Part shown: piece after piece, positions 1 through 8,631 of the stretch | Layout: each line of letters opens with the position of its first letter | Numbering within the stretch: position 1 is the stretch's first letter | Origin: a bacterium | GTDB lineage: Bacteria > Patescibacteriota > Microgenomatia > Levybacterales > UBA12049 | Reading direction: 5' to 3' | NCBI GenBank assembly: GCA_030698775.1 | Contig: JAUYMJ010000010.1 | Location: 1 to 42,639 of the forward strand | DNA: 42,639 bases | The notes under the pieces: model-generated | What the model was told of the DNA's origin: nothing | Seen by the model: the letters and a program-made list of their open reading frames with translations, nothing else | Database searches by the model: none | Position numbers and translations under genes: made by a program

Positions 1-237
1 TCTGCAATATATTATCCACTATCAATTTTGCCAGAATGGGCTCAGATGATTGCTGCCTTAATACCAGTGAGCTATATATTTGAGGGATCAAGACAAATTA
101 TCACAACAGGACATATTGACATGTCAAAACTTATTATAAGTTTTATTCTCAATATCCTCTATATTGTCCTGTCATTTGTATTTTTGGAAAGAAGCTTCAA
201 GAAAGTACTGAAGAAAGGGTTGGTCAAGGTAGAGTAG
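1..237 (+). CDS. ABC-2 type transporter permease, C-terminal fragment (5' truncated by window edge)
   Basis: Frame is open from base 1 (SAIYYPLSILPEWAQMIAALIPVSYIFEGSRQ...), matching the typical YP.s.LPew...iPlty..eg.R segment and last TM of ABC-2 permeases; stop at 235-237. Confidence 0.6.
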   Translation, partial: SAIYYPLSILPEWAQMIAALIPVSYIFEGSRQIITTGHIDMSKLIISFILNILYIVLSFVFLERSFKKVLKKGLVKVE

Positions 238-246
238 CCTATCTGT

Positions 247-252
247 TATAAT
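247..252 (+). promoter_or_regulatory. -10 box TATAAT ending 6 nt before ATG of the YqeY-like gene
   Basis: TATAAT-GCAAAC-ATG read directly; -35 is weak. Confidence 0.55.
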
Positions 253-258
253 GCAAAC

Positions 259-714
259 ATGCTAAAGAAACAATTACAGACAGAACTAAAAGACTCCATG
301 CTCGCAAAAGATACGGAGAGAACCTCGACACTCCGTTTACTTCTTTCTGCGATAACATATTATGAGATTCAAAAGGGCGGAGCTGGATATGAGGCAACAG
401 ATGAAGATGTTCTGGCTGTTATCGGACGGGAAGTAAAGCAACGAAACGACGCAATCGAGCAATTTATGGTTGCAGGTAGGGAAGAGCTGGCTGCAAAAGA
501 ACTCAAAGAAAAAGCAATTCTTGAAGTCTATCTCCCCGAACAAATGACCGAAGAAGACATAAGAAGACTGGTCGAAGATGCTGTAAAAAAAACCGGCGCC
601 TCAACGCCGCAAGATATGGGAAAAGTTATGGGGGTCCTCATGCCGCAGGTCAAAGGCAAAGCCGATGGAGGATTGGTCAGTAAAATTGTCAAAGAAAGCC
701 TTACTCAAACTTAA
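259..714 (+). CDS. GatB/YqeY domain protein
   Basis: 151 aa, L..el..aMka.d...l..lR.l.sai...e, VIgrevKqRndaIeqf, VMg.lmp.vkGkadG..v...Vk family pattern. Confidence 0.9.
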   Translation: MLKKQLQTELKDSMLAKDTERTSTLRLLLSAITYYEIQKGGAGYEATDEDVLAVIGREVKQRNDAIEQFMVAGREELAAKELKEKAILEVYLPEQMTEEDIRRLVEDAVKKTGASTPQDMGKVMGVLMPQVKGKADGGLVSKIVKESLTQT

Positions 715-1243
715 CGAATGTTGGCGCATCTGTAAGGCTTCCAAAATTATAAGCGTCTTCTATAAGCGCTACCATTGCTGCCTGTCCACTCATCCCTTCA
801 GGTAAATCACCTCTCTCAATTTTCGCAACATCATCTTTGTTTGGATACAAGTCTGGATGATCGTCTCTAAGATAGAGTACTGCTTCTTCAATATTTCTAT
901 TGCCTAAAGCTACATAGCTTATTGCCATTTCTCTTCTAAACCTTCTCATCGCAATATCAAATTGATATGAAACTTTGTTTCCTTGTTGGCCAGCTTGCCA
1001 AAACTGAATGTTTGATGGTAATCCGCTGAGAAAAATTTTCATGTGTGAACGGCGTTCATAGGGAAAAACTCCAATCCCTGCCACCAAAGGAATAGCTGAA
1101 AGTCCCCTTAACAATTCTTGCATGGCTTCCTCTTGAGTAGTTACTTCTTGAGGTGACAACGACGAAAGGCTGGCTAAATCTGTCCGGGATAATGTCTGGA
1201 CAAGTGTCAGATCCTGTGGCATTTTTCTTCCATCTTCAACCAT
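701..1243 (-). CDS. hypothetical protein (180 aa)
   Basis: Long ORF with good codon texture; no recognised family; 3' end overlaps the convergent YqeY-like gene by 14 bp. Confidence 0.65.
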   Translation of the reverse strand: MVEDGRKMPQDLTLVQTLSRTDLASLSSLSPQEVTTQEEAMQELLRGLSAIPLVAGIGVFPYERRSHMKIFLSGLPSNIQFWQAGQQGNKVSYQFDIAMRRFRREMAISYVALGNRNIEEAVLYLRDDHPDLYPNKDDVAKIERGDLPEGMSGQAAMVALIEDAYNFGSLTDAPTFVKFE

Positions 1244-1335
1244 AATACTGCGATTGCTAATAACAAATTCTCTTTTGTCAAGAGATACAATATAGTAGTT
1301 TTATCTCAAACTTGTCTATAAGTCTGTAAGCAATA

Positions 1336-1566
1336 CTACGATGAGACCGAAGACACAATCTCTGTGCTGCTTAAAACAGGCTTAAGCACTTTTGATGCAT
1401 TTAAAATCTCAATACCGAGTAGCTCCCCATTCTTTCCAAGTTCTACGCTTATTCCCGGAGATAATTCTTTGTACTCTACTTCGGCACCACTTTTAACAAG
1501 AAACCAAAGAACATCTTTTTTTTTATCGTAATATATTTTTTGTTTATTTCTTTTAATTTTCTTCAT
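1336..1566 (-). CDS. DUF2283-like small protein (possible antitoxin partner)
   Basis: YYDKKKDVLWFLV..GAEVEYKELSPGISVELGKNGELLGIEILNASKVL matches DUF2283 pattern. Confidence 0.7.
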   Translation of the reverse strand: MKKIKRNKQKIYYDKKKDVLWFLVKSGAEVEYKELSPGISVELGKNGELLGIEILNASKVLKPVLSSTEIVSSVSS

Positions 1567-1843
1567 ATTTTTTCCACCTTCCTGCTCGTACTTTATTCTT
1601 TATTTCTCTGCTCGAGATTACGTGAATAGTAACTATCTCAATTGTGCTTTTAATTATATCATACGCAACAAGCATGCTTCGCAAAGATCCTTCATAAAAC
1701 AACTTCTTAATAGCAATATTACGTTTAGCAAGCGTATCGAAGTATTCTTGCTCTGGCGATTCAATAATTTGTTTTGGATATTCGGTAGGAATTTTTCTCT
1801 GCTTTAATCGTTCCTTCAAATGTGGTCGATAAACAATCTTCAT
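1553..1843 (-). CDS. DUF4258-like small protein (possible toxin partner)
   Basis: PHLKERLKQRKIPTEYPKQIIESPEQEYFDT...LVAYDIIKSTIEIVTIHVISSREI.NKVRAGRW, DUF4258-like; overlaps next gene by 14 bp. Confidence 0.6.
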   Translation of the reverse strand: MKIVYRPHLKERLKQRKIPTEYPKQIIESPEQEYFDTLAKRNIAIKKLFYEGSLRSMLVAYDIIKSTIEIVTIHVISSREIKNKVRAGRWKKYEEN

Positions 1844-2745
1844 GCATGCCGTCTTTTCTTATCAAACTCGTTCCAACTGACGAGTAGGGGAGCAGCATTA
1901 AAAATTGAGGAGTATGTTCCACTCGCAATACCGACTAGGAGTGCAAAGATAAACCAATGCACCGTTCCTCCTCCAAAAAGAAGTAAGGTAAACAATACAA
2001 GAAGGGCGGTGATAGATGTATTAAGCGATCTGGTTAATGTTTGGAGAATTGAATCGTTGACGATTTTCTCAAACGGCACCCCGCTGATTCGCAAAAGATT
2101 CTCCCTAATCCTGTCAAACACAACAATCGTGTCATGGACTGAAAACCCGATAACAGTCAAAACAGCTGTCACAAACAGGCTGTCTATCTCAACCCCAAAA
2201 AAGTGACCAAGCAGTGAAAATATACCTATGACAACCAAGACATCATGGAGAAGAGCGACAATGGTACACACGCCAAATTTCCAGCTGCTGGCTGGTTTGG
2301 GAACTTTCCTGAAGGAGAAAGCAATATACAACACAATAAGAACAGCTGCGAGCGCCGTAGATTTCAACGCGTTCAGCGTAGTCTCCTCACCGATCGTCGG
2401 CCCGACCGTCTCAAAAGACTCTTCTGTAAGGAGTATCTTCTCAGCTTTTATTTTTTGAAGAATTGCGGTGTTGTGCTTTTCATCTATTGATGTCGTTCTG
2501 ACGATCAAGGATTTGTCTGACCGTTGGACTGTCGAAATTATAGCTTTCTCTGATATGATAATTCCTTTTACCCTGTCGACTGTTTTGGTATCAATCGGCT
2601 TACTGCTGACAAACGTCATCCTCGTACCGCCCGTGAAATCTATTGAGAGCTTCAATCCGTAAAACCATAGCGAAACCAACCCGGGAATAATCACGAGAAG
2701 TGAAATAAGATAGTAAAGCCGCCTTTTTCCAATGATATTTATCAT
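1840..2745 (-). CDS. secF: protein translocase subunit SecF
   Basis: LSIDFTGGTRMTF, GPTIGEE, FSVHDTIVVFDRIREN, SLNTSITALL motifs. Confidence 0.95.
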   Translation of the reverse strand: MINIIGKRRLYYLISLLVIIPGLVSLWFYGLKLSIDFTGGTRMTFVSSKPIDTKTVDRVKGIIISEKAIISTVQRSDKSLIVRTTSIDEKHNTAILQKIKAEKILLTEESFETVGPTIGEETTLNALKSTALAAVLIVLYIAFSFRKVPKPASSWKFGVCTIVALLHDVLVVIGIFSLLGHFFGVEIDSLFVTAVLTVIGFSVHDTIVVFDRIRENLLRISGVPFEKIVNDSILQTLTRSLNTSITALLVLFTLLLFGGGTVHWFIFALLVGIASGTYSSIFNAAPLLVSWNEFDKKRRHA

Positions 2746-2749
2746 ATTC

Positions 2750-4111
2750 TCAGTTCTTATAAACTGCCCTCAGTATTGTCCGCGTTACGGTAATTGCTGA
2801 GAACATTGAGACCAACACGCCGATTGCGAGAGTCAGTGCAAACCCCCTGACTACCCCTGTTCCAAAATAATACAAAATAACACTCGTGATAAGACTTGCA
2901 ATATTGGAATCGCGGATAGAAGTCCATGCTCTTGAAAATCCAAGCTGCAGCGCAGTTTCCTTTGATTTACCTAGCCGAAGCTCTTCCCGCATCCTTTCAA
3001 AGATGAGAATGTTTGCATCAACTGCAATACCAATTGAAAGAATAAACCCGGCGATACCTGCAAGCGTCAGAGTGACCGGGACAAGTCGGAAAAGTGAAAG
3101 CACGAGAAGCGTATATATCCCAAGCGCAATACTTGCGATAATGCCGAGCCTTCCGTAAAGCGTAACCATGAAAATGACAATGATGATAAAACCGATAGCG
3201 CCAGCAAAAAGACTTTTCTGTAGCGATTCGCTTCCAAGTGTTGCACCGATTGCGTGTTGCTCAAGAACGGAAAGTGAGATAGGCAATGCCCCTGCATTCA
3301 GCTGTAGCTGAAGCTGTTTTGCCTGCTCTGTTGTGAATGAACCTGAGATCACCGCGTCTCCGTTAAGAATTTGACTTTGCACAACCGGTGCATCAATCAT
3401 CACATTATCAAGCGCAAACCCAAGCCTCTTTCCGATATTTCTTTTTGTAATGTCGGAAAATTTCTTCGCCCCCTCACTCGTAAACGCGAGCTGGACAACC
3501 GGACGTCCCGTCTGCTGATCAACAGTGACACTTGCCTGACGAAGATCGCTTCCTGAAAGGGAAGTCTTCTTCGGATTATCTCCTAATAAAATCTGCGCGT
3601 TTATTGGAATTTGTGCATCCTCTAATTTTGCCGATCCTGATGCTCCTTCTTCCCAAAACGATAACTTTGCCGTAGTCCCGATGAGCGACACTGCCTGCTG
3701 GACATCAGTCACTCCCGGAATCTCGACAATCACCCTGTAGTCTTTACTTGTTTTTGAGGTCTGCACGACTGGCTCAGATACACCAAAAAAATTGATTCTT
3801 CTCTCAATAACCTCTTTTGCAGACTCGAGGGCATTTTCCCTCTGATTTGCAGGTAAATCCTGCATGTTCGCCCGAAGCGTAATACTGGTCCCTCCCTCAA
3901 GGTCAAGTCCTTTTCGAAAAGCGACACTTCTTTGTATATTGGCCTTTTTTAATAGGCTATCTATATCAATTCCCGGAAGGGTTTTATCGACACGCAAGGA
4001 AGTTTTCGGGACGGAGAATACGATGTGGAATTGCTTTGGAATATTCAGCAATATTCCAAAAATTGCCAACATTGCGATTGCGACAAGGGAGAAACGAAAC
4101 CGACGCCTCAT
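2750..4111 (-). CDS. secD: protein translocase subunit SecD
   Basis: GLDLEGGTSITLRA, RRINFFGVSEPVVQ, GIAVDANILIFERMREELRLGKS motifs. Confidence 0.95.
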   Translation of the reverse strand: MRRRFRFSLVAIAMLAIFGILLNIPKQFHIVFSVPKTSLRVDKTLPGIDIDSLLKKANIQRSVAFRKGLDLEGGTSITLRANMQDLPANQRENALESAKEVIERRINFFGVSEPVVQTSKTSKDYRVIVEIPGVTDVQQAVSLIGTTAKLSFWEEGASGSAKLEDAQIPINAQILLGDNPKKTSLSGSDLRQASVTVDQQTGRPVVQLAFTSEGAKKFSDITKRNIGKRLGFALDNVMIDAPVVQSQILNGDAVISGSFTTEQAKQLQLQLNAGALPISLSVLEQHAIGATLGSESLQKSLFAGAIGFIIIVIFMVTLYGRLGIIASIALGIYTLLVLSLFRLVPVTLTLAGIAGFILSIGIAVDANILIFERMREELRLGKSKETALQLGFSRAWTSIRDSNIASLITSVILYYFGTGVVRGFALTLAIGVLVSMFSAITVTRTILRAVYKN

Positions 4112-4692
4112 GTTGCGAGCATTGCCTCCTCATCACCAATGAGCATCACCCGGGAACCGGCAAGGATATTTACCAGAAACGGATCATTGCGTTTTTTGCG
4201 AAACCGGAACTCTTCTTCAGACATTGCCGTATAGTTAATCTCCCGACCGAGCCTCGCCTCCTCGTTCCTCACCAAAACAGCAAGTTCGGGGAGCACCATA
4301 GTCGCAACATAGACAACCATAAAGTCGATATCGTCCGGGTTCTCTTTAATCCTTCTGACAAACTTCCCGGAAAACATTGCAAACTTTACCTTGCCAAGTT
4401 TCACTCTGGCTTTGAGAAATTCATGGCCAAGGCCTATTGTTTTGACACCGATTTCGAGAAGGTCAAAGTAGAAAGGATAACTCTTATCGAGAGAATAGTA
4501 TACACGATTTGCACGTTGTTCTCTTGAGAAGATTCCTTTCTTTTCAAGAAACTGAAGCTCACGCCGAACGGCATTTATTTCATCGCCCGTTCTCCTGACA
4601 CATTCCCTAACATGGAGCATCTCTGAAGGATTCGTGAGGAACACCGTCAAAAGTTTAATTCGTGATTTAGATGTGATGAGGTCTGACAACAT
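4108..4692 (-). CDS. winged-helix protein with degenerate nucleotidyltransferase-like domain
   Basis: N-terminal HTH (SKSRIKLLTVFLTNPSEMLHVRECVRRTGDEINAVRRELQFLEKKGIFSREQRANRVYY), then FSGKFVRRIKENPDDIDFMVV resembling a GS...D.D MNT motif with a weakened GS. Confidence 0.6.
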   Translation of the reverse strand: MLSDLITSKSRIKLLTVFLTNPSEMLHVRECVRRTGDEINAVRRELQFLEKKGIFSREQRANRVYYSLDKSYPFYFDLLEIGVKTIGLGHEFLKARVKLGKVKFAMFSGKFVRRIKENPDDIDFMVVYVATMVLPELAVLVRNEEARLGREINYTAMSEEEFRFRKKRNDPFLVNILAGSRVMLIGDEEAMLAT

Positions 4693-4703
4693 AAATCCCC
4701 TTT

Positions 4704-4732
4704 ATTGTATCGCTTTCTGATTCGTATATCAA
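4704..4732 (-). promoter_or_regulatory. promoter TTGATA-17-TACAAT, 11 nt from ATG
   Basis: Reverse complement of 4704-4732; ATG at 4690-4692. Confidence 0.6.
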
Positions 4733-4771
4733 TAGTACTCAGAAAAAGATACTTATCCCCTCGGGGCAGTG

Positions 4772-5938
4772 TCAGCTGGTATCAAGCGTGCCAGTTGTCG
4801 GGAGAATCTCAAACCAGATGACCCCTCTATCAAATTTCACCTGTTTACCATCAGGTCCTGTGATAATTGTCCTATCCTCTCTTGAAGATTTTTTCCATTT
4901 GCCCTTAATTTCCTTTCCGTCCTGAAATATAATCGCGTCTCCCGTACCTTTATCTTTATAGAGACGGTGGGCGTTGCCGTCATAGCCATCATTTGCCGCA
5001 CTCTCAACCATCTTCAGAACGACAATATTTTTCGCTGAGAATTGATTACCCGTATTACGGTCGTTATGTTCTTTTCCTCCATTTGAACGAAGATATATGT
5101 TCTTTTCTGCATCATACATCCAAGTGACGAAATACGCACTATAGCCAGCCCAGAACTCAATATGAATATTTTTTATTGTCCCCCGGTCACCTAGAGGAGC
5201 ATCCTCCTTAAAATCGTATGGTTCAAACGTTTTATCCCACGCGACTCTTTCTTTATCGACATTGGTGAGCCCTCTGGACTTACTGACCTCCCATAATTTG
5301 CTCGTCGTTGAATACATCGTATGCTCCGTCGCAACTTCACGTCCAAGCCTACTTTCATCCCGTCGAAACGTCGGGAAACCGATCGAGAACTGATTCAGAT
5401 CGTTATACTGATTCCATCCGTAATCCTCAATCTGCCCAAGGGCATTTGCCGGACCCGGCGTGTTTGCCCCTCCTACATGCACGTAGAGCGGATTCTCGCC
5501 ATACTCCGATACCCAATCAAGAAAGTATGTCCTGGCTGATCGGACCGGACCGACAATTCCCCCGTCCTGACAATAAAAAATCCCTAAAAATCGCGTGATC
5601 CCCCCCTCCGCCACAGCCTCATACACGACATCGGCAAAGGATACTCCCGACTGTGGCCTGGATTCCTCATGGTTTTCAATCATTATCCCTAGCGGCCGGT
5701 GTGATTTCCACCACTTCTCCTGATCCTTTGAGTATTTTGCGCCATTTATCGGACATTCCTGCGTTCTCGGTTTTGACGGATCAAACACTAGTGCATCAAA
5801 GTCATTTCCTGTTTTTGCGGTTGATGTAGGCGGAGGGGTAGTGGCGGAAGGTTGTGCTGCAAAAAACATGTATGACCCGGCAGTTGCACCCAAATAGACA
5901 ATGAGTGCGAGAATAATCACAGTAATCTTATTATTCAT
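4772..5938 (-). CDS. DUF3048 (YerB-like) lipoprotein/membrane-anchored protein
   Basis: RPLGIMIENHEESRPQSGVSFADVVYEAVAEGGITRFLGIFYCQ; N-terminal hydrophobic anchor. Confidence 0.85.
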   Translation of the reverse strand: MNNKITVIILALIVYLGATAGSYMFFAAQPSATTPPPTSTAKTGNDFDALVFDPSKPRTQECPINGAKYSKDQEKWWKSHRPLGIMIENHEESRPQSGVSFADVVYEAVAEGGITRFLGIFYCQDGGIVGPVRSARTYFLDWVSEYGENPLYVHVGGANTPGPANALGQIEDYGWNQYNDLNQFSIGFPTFRRDESRLGREVATEHTMYSTTSKLWEVSKSRGLTNVDKERVAWDKTFEPYDFKEDAPLGDRGTIKNIHIEFWAGYSAYFVTWMYDAEKNIYLRSNGGKEHNDRNTGNQFSAKNIVVLKMVESAANDGYDGNAHRLYKDKGTGDAIIFQDGKEIKGKWKKSSREDRTIITGPDGKQVKFDRGVIWFEILPTTGTLDTS

Positions 5939-5951
5939 GTCTTGTATTACT

Positions 5952-6422
5952 TTAAGGTTTTTTTATACTTTTTGCAAGCTTAATTGCCTTCTCTTCTTCA
6001 TCTGATAAATCATATTCTTCCCCTTTTCCACGCACAACTTTTTTTACATACCAACGGGTTCCGGACCGAGAATAGAGTGCCGAGATGACAATGCCGGTAT
6101 CAGTTGCGTCGATAAGCGAAAGGATAAAACTTTGGTCACCTCCCGTATCGCGAAACGGGTTAAACCGAAGGAGCCCGATCTTTTGGATATGAAGCTTATT
6201 TTCCTTTTCAATCCCTTCAAGCCGTACCGAGGTCTCATGAAGTCTTTTTTCAGTAAGATGTACTTTCTGAATCACATTTTCCAAAAAACCGGACAGTGTT
6301 TGCTTATCGGATCCTTCGACAAAAACACGGTATTGGTTCCTGAATTTCCAGATTATCAAAGTAAGAGCTGCGACCCAAAAAAGAAGCAAAAAAATAAAAA
6401 TCAGCTCTAGGGAAAGCTGCAT
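5952..6422 (-). CDS. DUF4446 family protein
   Basis: N-terminal TM, coiled region, then VGLLRFNPF.DTGGDQSF-like core (IGLLRFNPFRDTGGDQSFILSLIDATDTGIVISALYSRSGTRWYVKKV). Confidence 0.85.
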   Translation of the reverse strand: MQLSLELIFIFLLLFWVAALTLIIWKFRNQYRVFVEGSDKQTLSGFLENVIQKVHLTEKRLHETSVRLEGIEKENKLHIQKIGLLRFNPFRDTGGDQSFILSLIDATDTGIVISALYSRSGTRWYVKKVVRGKGEEYDLSDEEEKAIKLAKSIKKP

Positions 6423-6431
6423 ATCGACTCC

Positions 6432-6471
6432 ATACTAGCCTCTTGACAGCCTCGTGTCAATAGTGTAACCT
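6432..6471. promoter_or_regulatory. interleaved divergent promoters: plus TTGACA(6443-6448)-17-TAACCT(6466-6471); minus TTGACA(6460-6455)-17-TAGTAT(6437-6432)
   Basis: Exact boxes read on both strands; each -35 lies in the other's spacer. Confidence 0.7.
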
Positions 6472-6482
6472 AGGCTACTATC

Positions 6483-6767
6483 ATGGCTAAACACCGAAAA
6501 ACGCGGAAGGAAAAAATCCGGTCCGATATTCGTCAAGAGCATGTGATTATTACGTCCCCTGAACCGATTGCGACAAAACAGGAAACAGCTCCGATCCGTT
6601 TTACCTTTTCACCGTCCGAACAACAAAAACAAGCTCCAGTCAGTCACTCATCCATCAATACAAAAAGCAATGATTACGCTTTTGTCGGTCATGATCTCAA
6701 GAAAACCGGTATTGTCACTACGGGAATCATCATCGCTGAACTCGCGTTATTCGCAGTGATTACATGA
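6483..6767 (+). CDS. hypothetical protein with C-terminal TM segment
   Basis: 94 aa, basic N terminus (MAKHRKTRKEKIRSD...), Pro/Gln-rich middle, hydrophobic C terminus GIVTTGIIIAELALFAVIT; good promoter upstream. Confidence 0.6.
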   Translation: MAKHRKTRKEKIRSDIRQEHVIITSPEPIATKQETAPIRFTFSPSEQQKQAPVSHSSINTKSNDYAFVGHDLKKTGIVTTGIIIAELALFAVIT

Positions 6768-6831
6768 TGATTATTTTCGTAATTCGTGGTGTAGTATCGT
6801 GAATTACGTTGAAGGGGGGTGAATAGAAACT

Positions 6832-6975
6832 ATGGCACAAATGTACTGTGTAAAATGTCGAGCAAAAAGAGACGACCCAAACGCAACGCCTGTCACCATG
6901 AAGAATGGTAAACCGGCAATGAAAGGTAAATGCCCAGTCTGTGGTACAGGAATGTACAAGATCGGCAAAGCTTAA
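6832..6975 (+). CDS. small two-CxxC zinc-ribbon-like protein (DUF5679-like), 47 aa
   Basis: MAQMYCVKCRAKRDDPNATPVTMKNGKPAMKGKCPVCGTGMYKIGKA; strong SD-like AAGGGGGGTG upstream; missed by the ORF track because short. Confidence 0.75.
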   Translation: MAQMYCVKCRAKRDDPNATPVTMKNGKPAMKGKCPVCGTGMYKIGKA

Positions 6976-7003
6976 TTTGTTGAAGCTCATTTAGGAGCGG
7001 AAA

Positions 7004-7029
7004 TCCGCCGAAGCTTTAGCGAAGGCGGA
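7004..7029. repeat. palindromic stem-loop TCCGCC-GAA-GC-TTTA-GC-GAA-GGCGGA
   Basis: Symmetric arms with GAA/GAA internal loop read directly. Confidence 0.55.
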
Positions 7030-7074
7030 CCATGTTTCTTCTTGAGGGATCTTCACGGACTCTCAAGAAACACC

Positions 7075-7105
7075 AAAAACCCCTCGCCATTGGCGAGGGG
7101 TTTTT
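7075..7105 (+). terminator. Rho-independent terminator
   Basis: AAAAACCCCTCGCC-ATT-GGCGAGGGGTTTTTATTTTT, perfect stem followed by T-run. Confidence 0.92.
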
Positions 7106-7146
7106 ATTTTTGCATGGATTTCTCATATTGTTCTTCGGGGCTCTGC

Positions 7147-7152
7147 TATAAT
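7147..7152 (+). promoter_or_regulatory. -10 box TATAAT ending 6 nt before ATG of nth
   Basis: TATAAT-GTGAGC-ATG immediately downstream of the terminator. Confidence 0.6.
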
Positions 7153-7158
7153 GTGAGC

Positions 7159-7812
7159 ATGACTAAGGAAGTCAAAGATCCTGAGCAAAGTCGAAGAAAA
7201 AAGGTAAAAGAAATTATTAAGAGACTCCGCAAGGTTTATCCGCATCCCAAAACCGCGCTAAATTTTACAACACCTCTTGAGCTCCTTGTTGCGACAATCC
7301 TATCGGCACAAGCAACTGATAAAGTCGTCAATACAATAACGCCAGATCTTTTCAAGAAATATAAAACCTCCCAGGATTTCGCAAATGCGTCTGTTGAAGA
7401 TATAGATGCGATGATCAGGAAAGTTAACTTCCACAATAATAAAGCCAAATCCATAAAAGCGGCTGCTGAGATGATTGTCGAAAAACACGGAGGGAAAGTG
7501 CCGGACAATATGGATGATCTTGATGCATTACCAGGTGTTGCGAGAAAAACTGCCAATGTTGTATTGGGAAATGCATATTACAAAGCAGAAGGAATCGTCG
7601 TTGACACGCATGTTATGCGACTTACAACAAAGCTTGGATTAACTGATGAAAAAGATCCTGCAAAAATAGAAGAAGACCTGATGAAAATTGTTCCGAAAGA
7701 GGACTGGATTGATTTTGCGCACATGCTCATCCTTTTCGGCCGTGAGTACTGCCCCGCTAGGCCTCACAAATGTAACAACTGCCCATTGGGAGATTTGTGT
7801 CCCGATAGATAG
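7159..7812 (+). CDS. nth: endonuclease III (track ORF start 7042 is too early)
   Basis: HhH motif LPGVARKTANVVLGNA, VDTHVMRL, C-terminal CPAR.HKCNNCPLGDLC [4Fe-4S] loop; start chosen after terminator. Confidence 0.95.
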   Translation: MTKEVKDPEQSRRKKVKEIIKRLRKVYPHPKTALNFTTPLELLVATILSAQATDKVVNTITPDLFKKYKTSQDFANASVEDIDAMIRKVNFHNNKAKSIKAAAEMIVEKHGGKVPDNMDDLDALPGVARKTANVVLGNAYYKAEGIVVDTHVMRLTTKLGLTDEKDPAKIEEDLMKIVPKEDWIDFAHMLILFGREYCPARPHKCNNCPLGDLCPDR

Positions 7813-7818
7813 TGCTAC

Positions 7819-8625
7819 TTATCGCTTCGTTGCTGGATACACCAAGTCGTAAAGATCAATCCTATCATAATCAGATAACGGTACTATTCCAGAAACCGCG
7901 TCAGATGTAAGAGGCCTCTTACTTATTCCTATGACATCCTCCTCAATTTCATATCCAGTATAAAGCTTGAGCCCGCTTGAAGAAATAATCGAGGGCTTAA
8001 AATATATTATGAAACCTCTTCGTTTCAAAATCTCCGGAATTGTGGCTTGCATTTTTTCTTTCCCAACTATTTTTATGGTCGTCTTTACATCTCTAAGGAT
8101 CTTAGGATCCTTCTCTTCATCAAGATGATACTCATCTGAAAGGAATGGATCACGCTCAAGCTCACTTGGGGATACTTCTTTAGCAATTGCCAAAAGTGTG
8201 TGCCAATGAGCTCTTATGTTCGTACTAGTTTCAAACTTACCTTCTAAACTAGCGACGAATGCATAGTGCCTTACACCGTTTTCTAAGTGCTCAGAACTAT
8301 ACTCTCCAGGTGAGGCCGAATTACGCTCTTGAAAATCAGTGTACTCTGAAGCAAATCCTGGAGAAGAAACTCTTAATTGATTAATTACCGGCAAGAAATA
8401 ATAGAGACTCTCTCCATCCGAAACGAGCTCCCTCTGATAAGGTAATTGAATATCACTCGAAGGAACTTTGCCAGAGCGTGTAATCCGATCTAATGTTTTC
8501 AAACCTGTTCCGTACATAAGCGGTGAATCTTTTGGGCCGATTTCAAGCCACTTTCTTACTTCGGCCGGAGAAACTACCCTTCTCTCCTTTATTCCCTGAG
8601 GCTCGTTTGGAACGATATCTGGCAT
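7819..8625 (-). CDS. hypothetical protein (268 aa)
   Basis: ORF directly following korB (6 nt gap); LMYGTGLKTLDRITRSGKVPSSD faintly ADP-ribosyltransferase-like. Confidence 0.65.
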   Translation of the reverse strand: MPDIVPNEPQGIKERRVVSPAEVRKWLEIGPKDSPLMYGTGLKTLDRITRSGKVPSSDIQLPYQRELVSDGESLYYFLPVINQLRVSSPGFASEYTDFQERNSASPGEYSSEHLENGVRHYAFVASLEGKFETSTNIRAHWHTLLAIAKEVSPSELERDPFLSDEYHLDEEKDPKILRDVKTTIKIVGKEKMQATIPEILKRRGFIIYFKPSIISSSGLKLYTGYEIEEDVIGISKRPLTSDAVSGIVPLSDYDRIDLYDLVYPATKR

Positions 8626-8631
8626 ATTAAG

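Noticed and set aside
2228-4527. Plus-strand ORFs of 60-163 aa over secDF and the HTH gene
   Set aside because: Antisense to well-supported conserved genes; low-complexity, Ser/Arg-rich translations without motifs
7042-7158. N-terminal extension of the nth ORF in the track
   Set aside because: It overlaps a perfect Rho-independent terminator and contains the TATAAT box; ATG at 7159 begins the conserved protein
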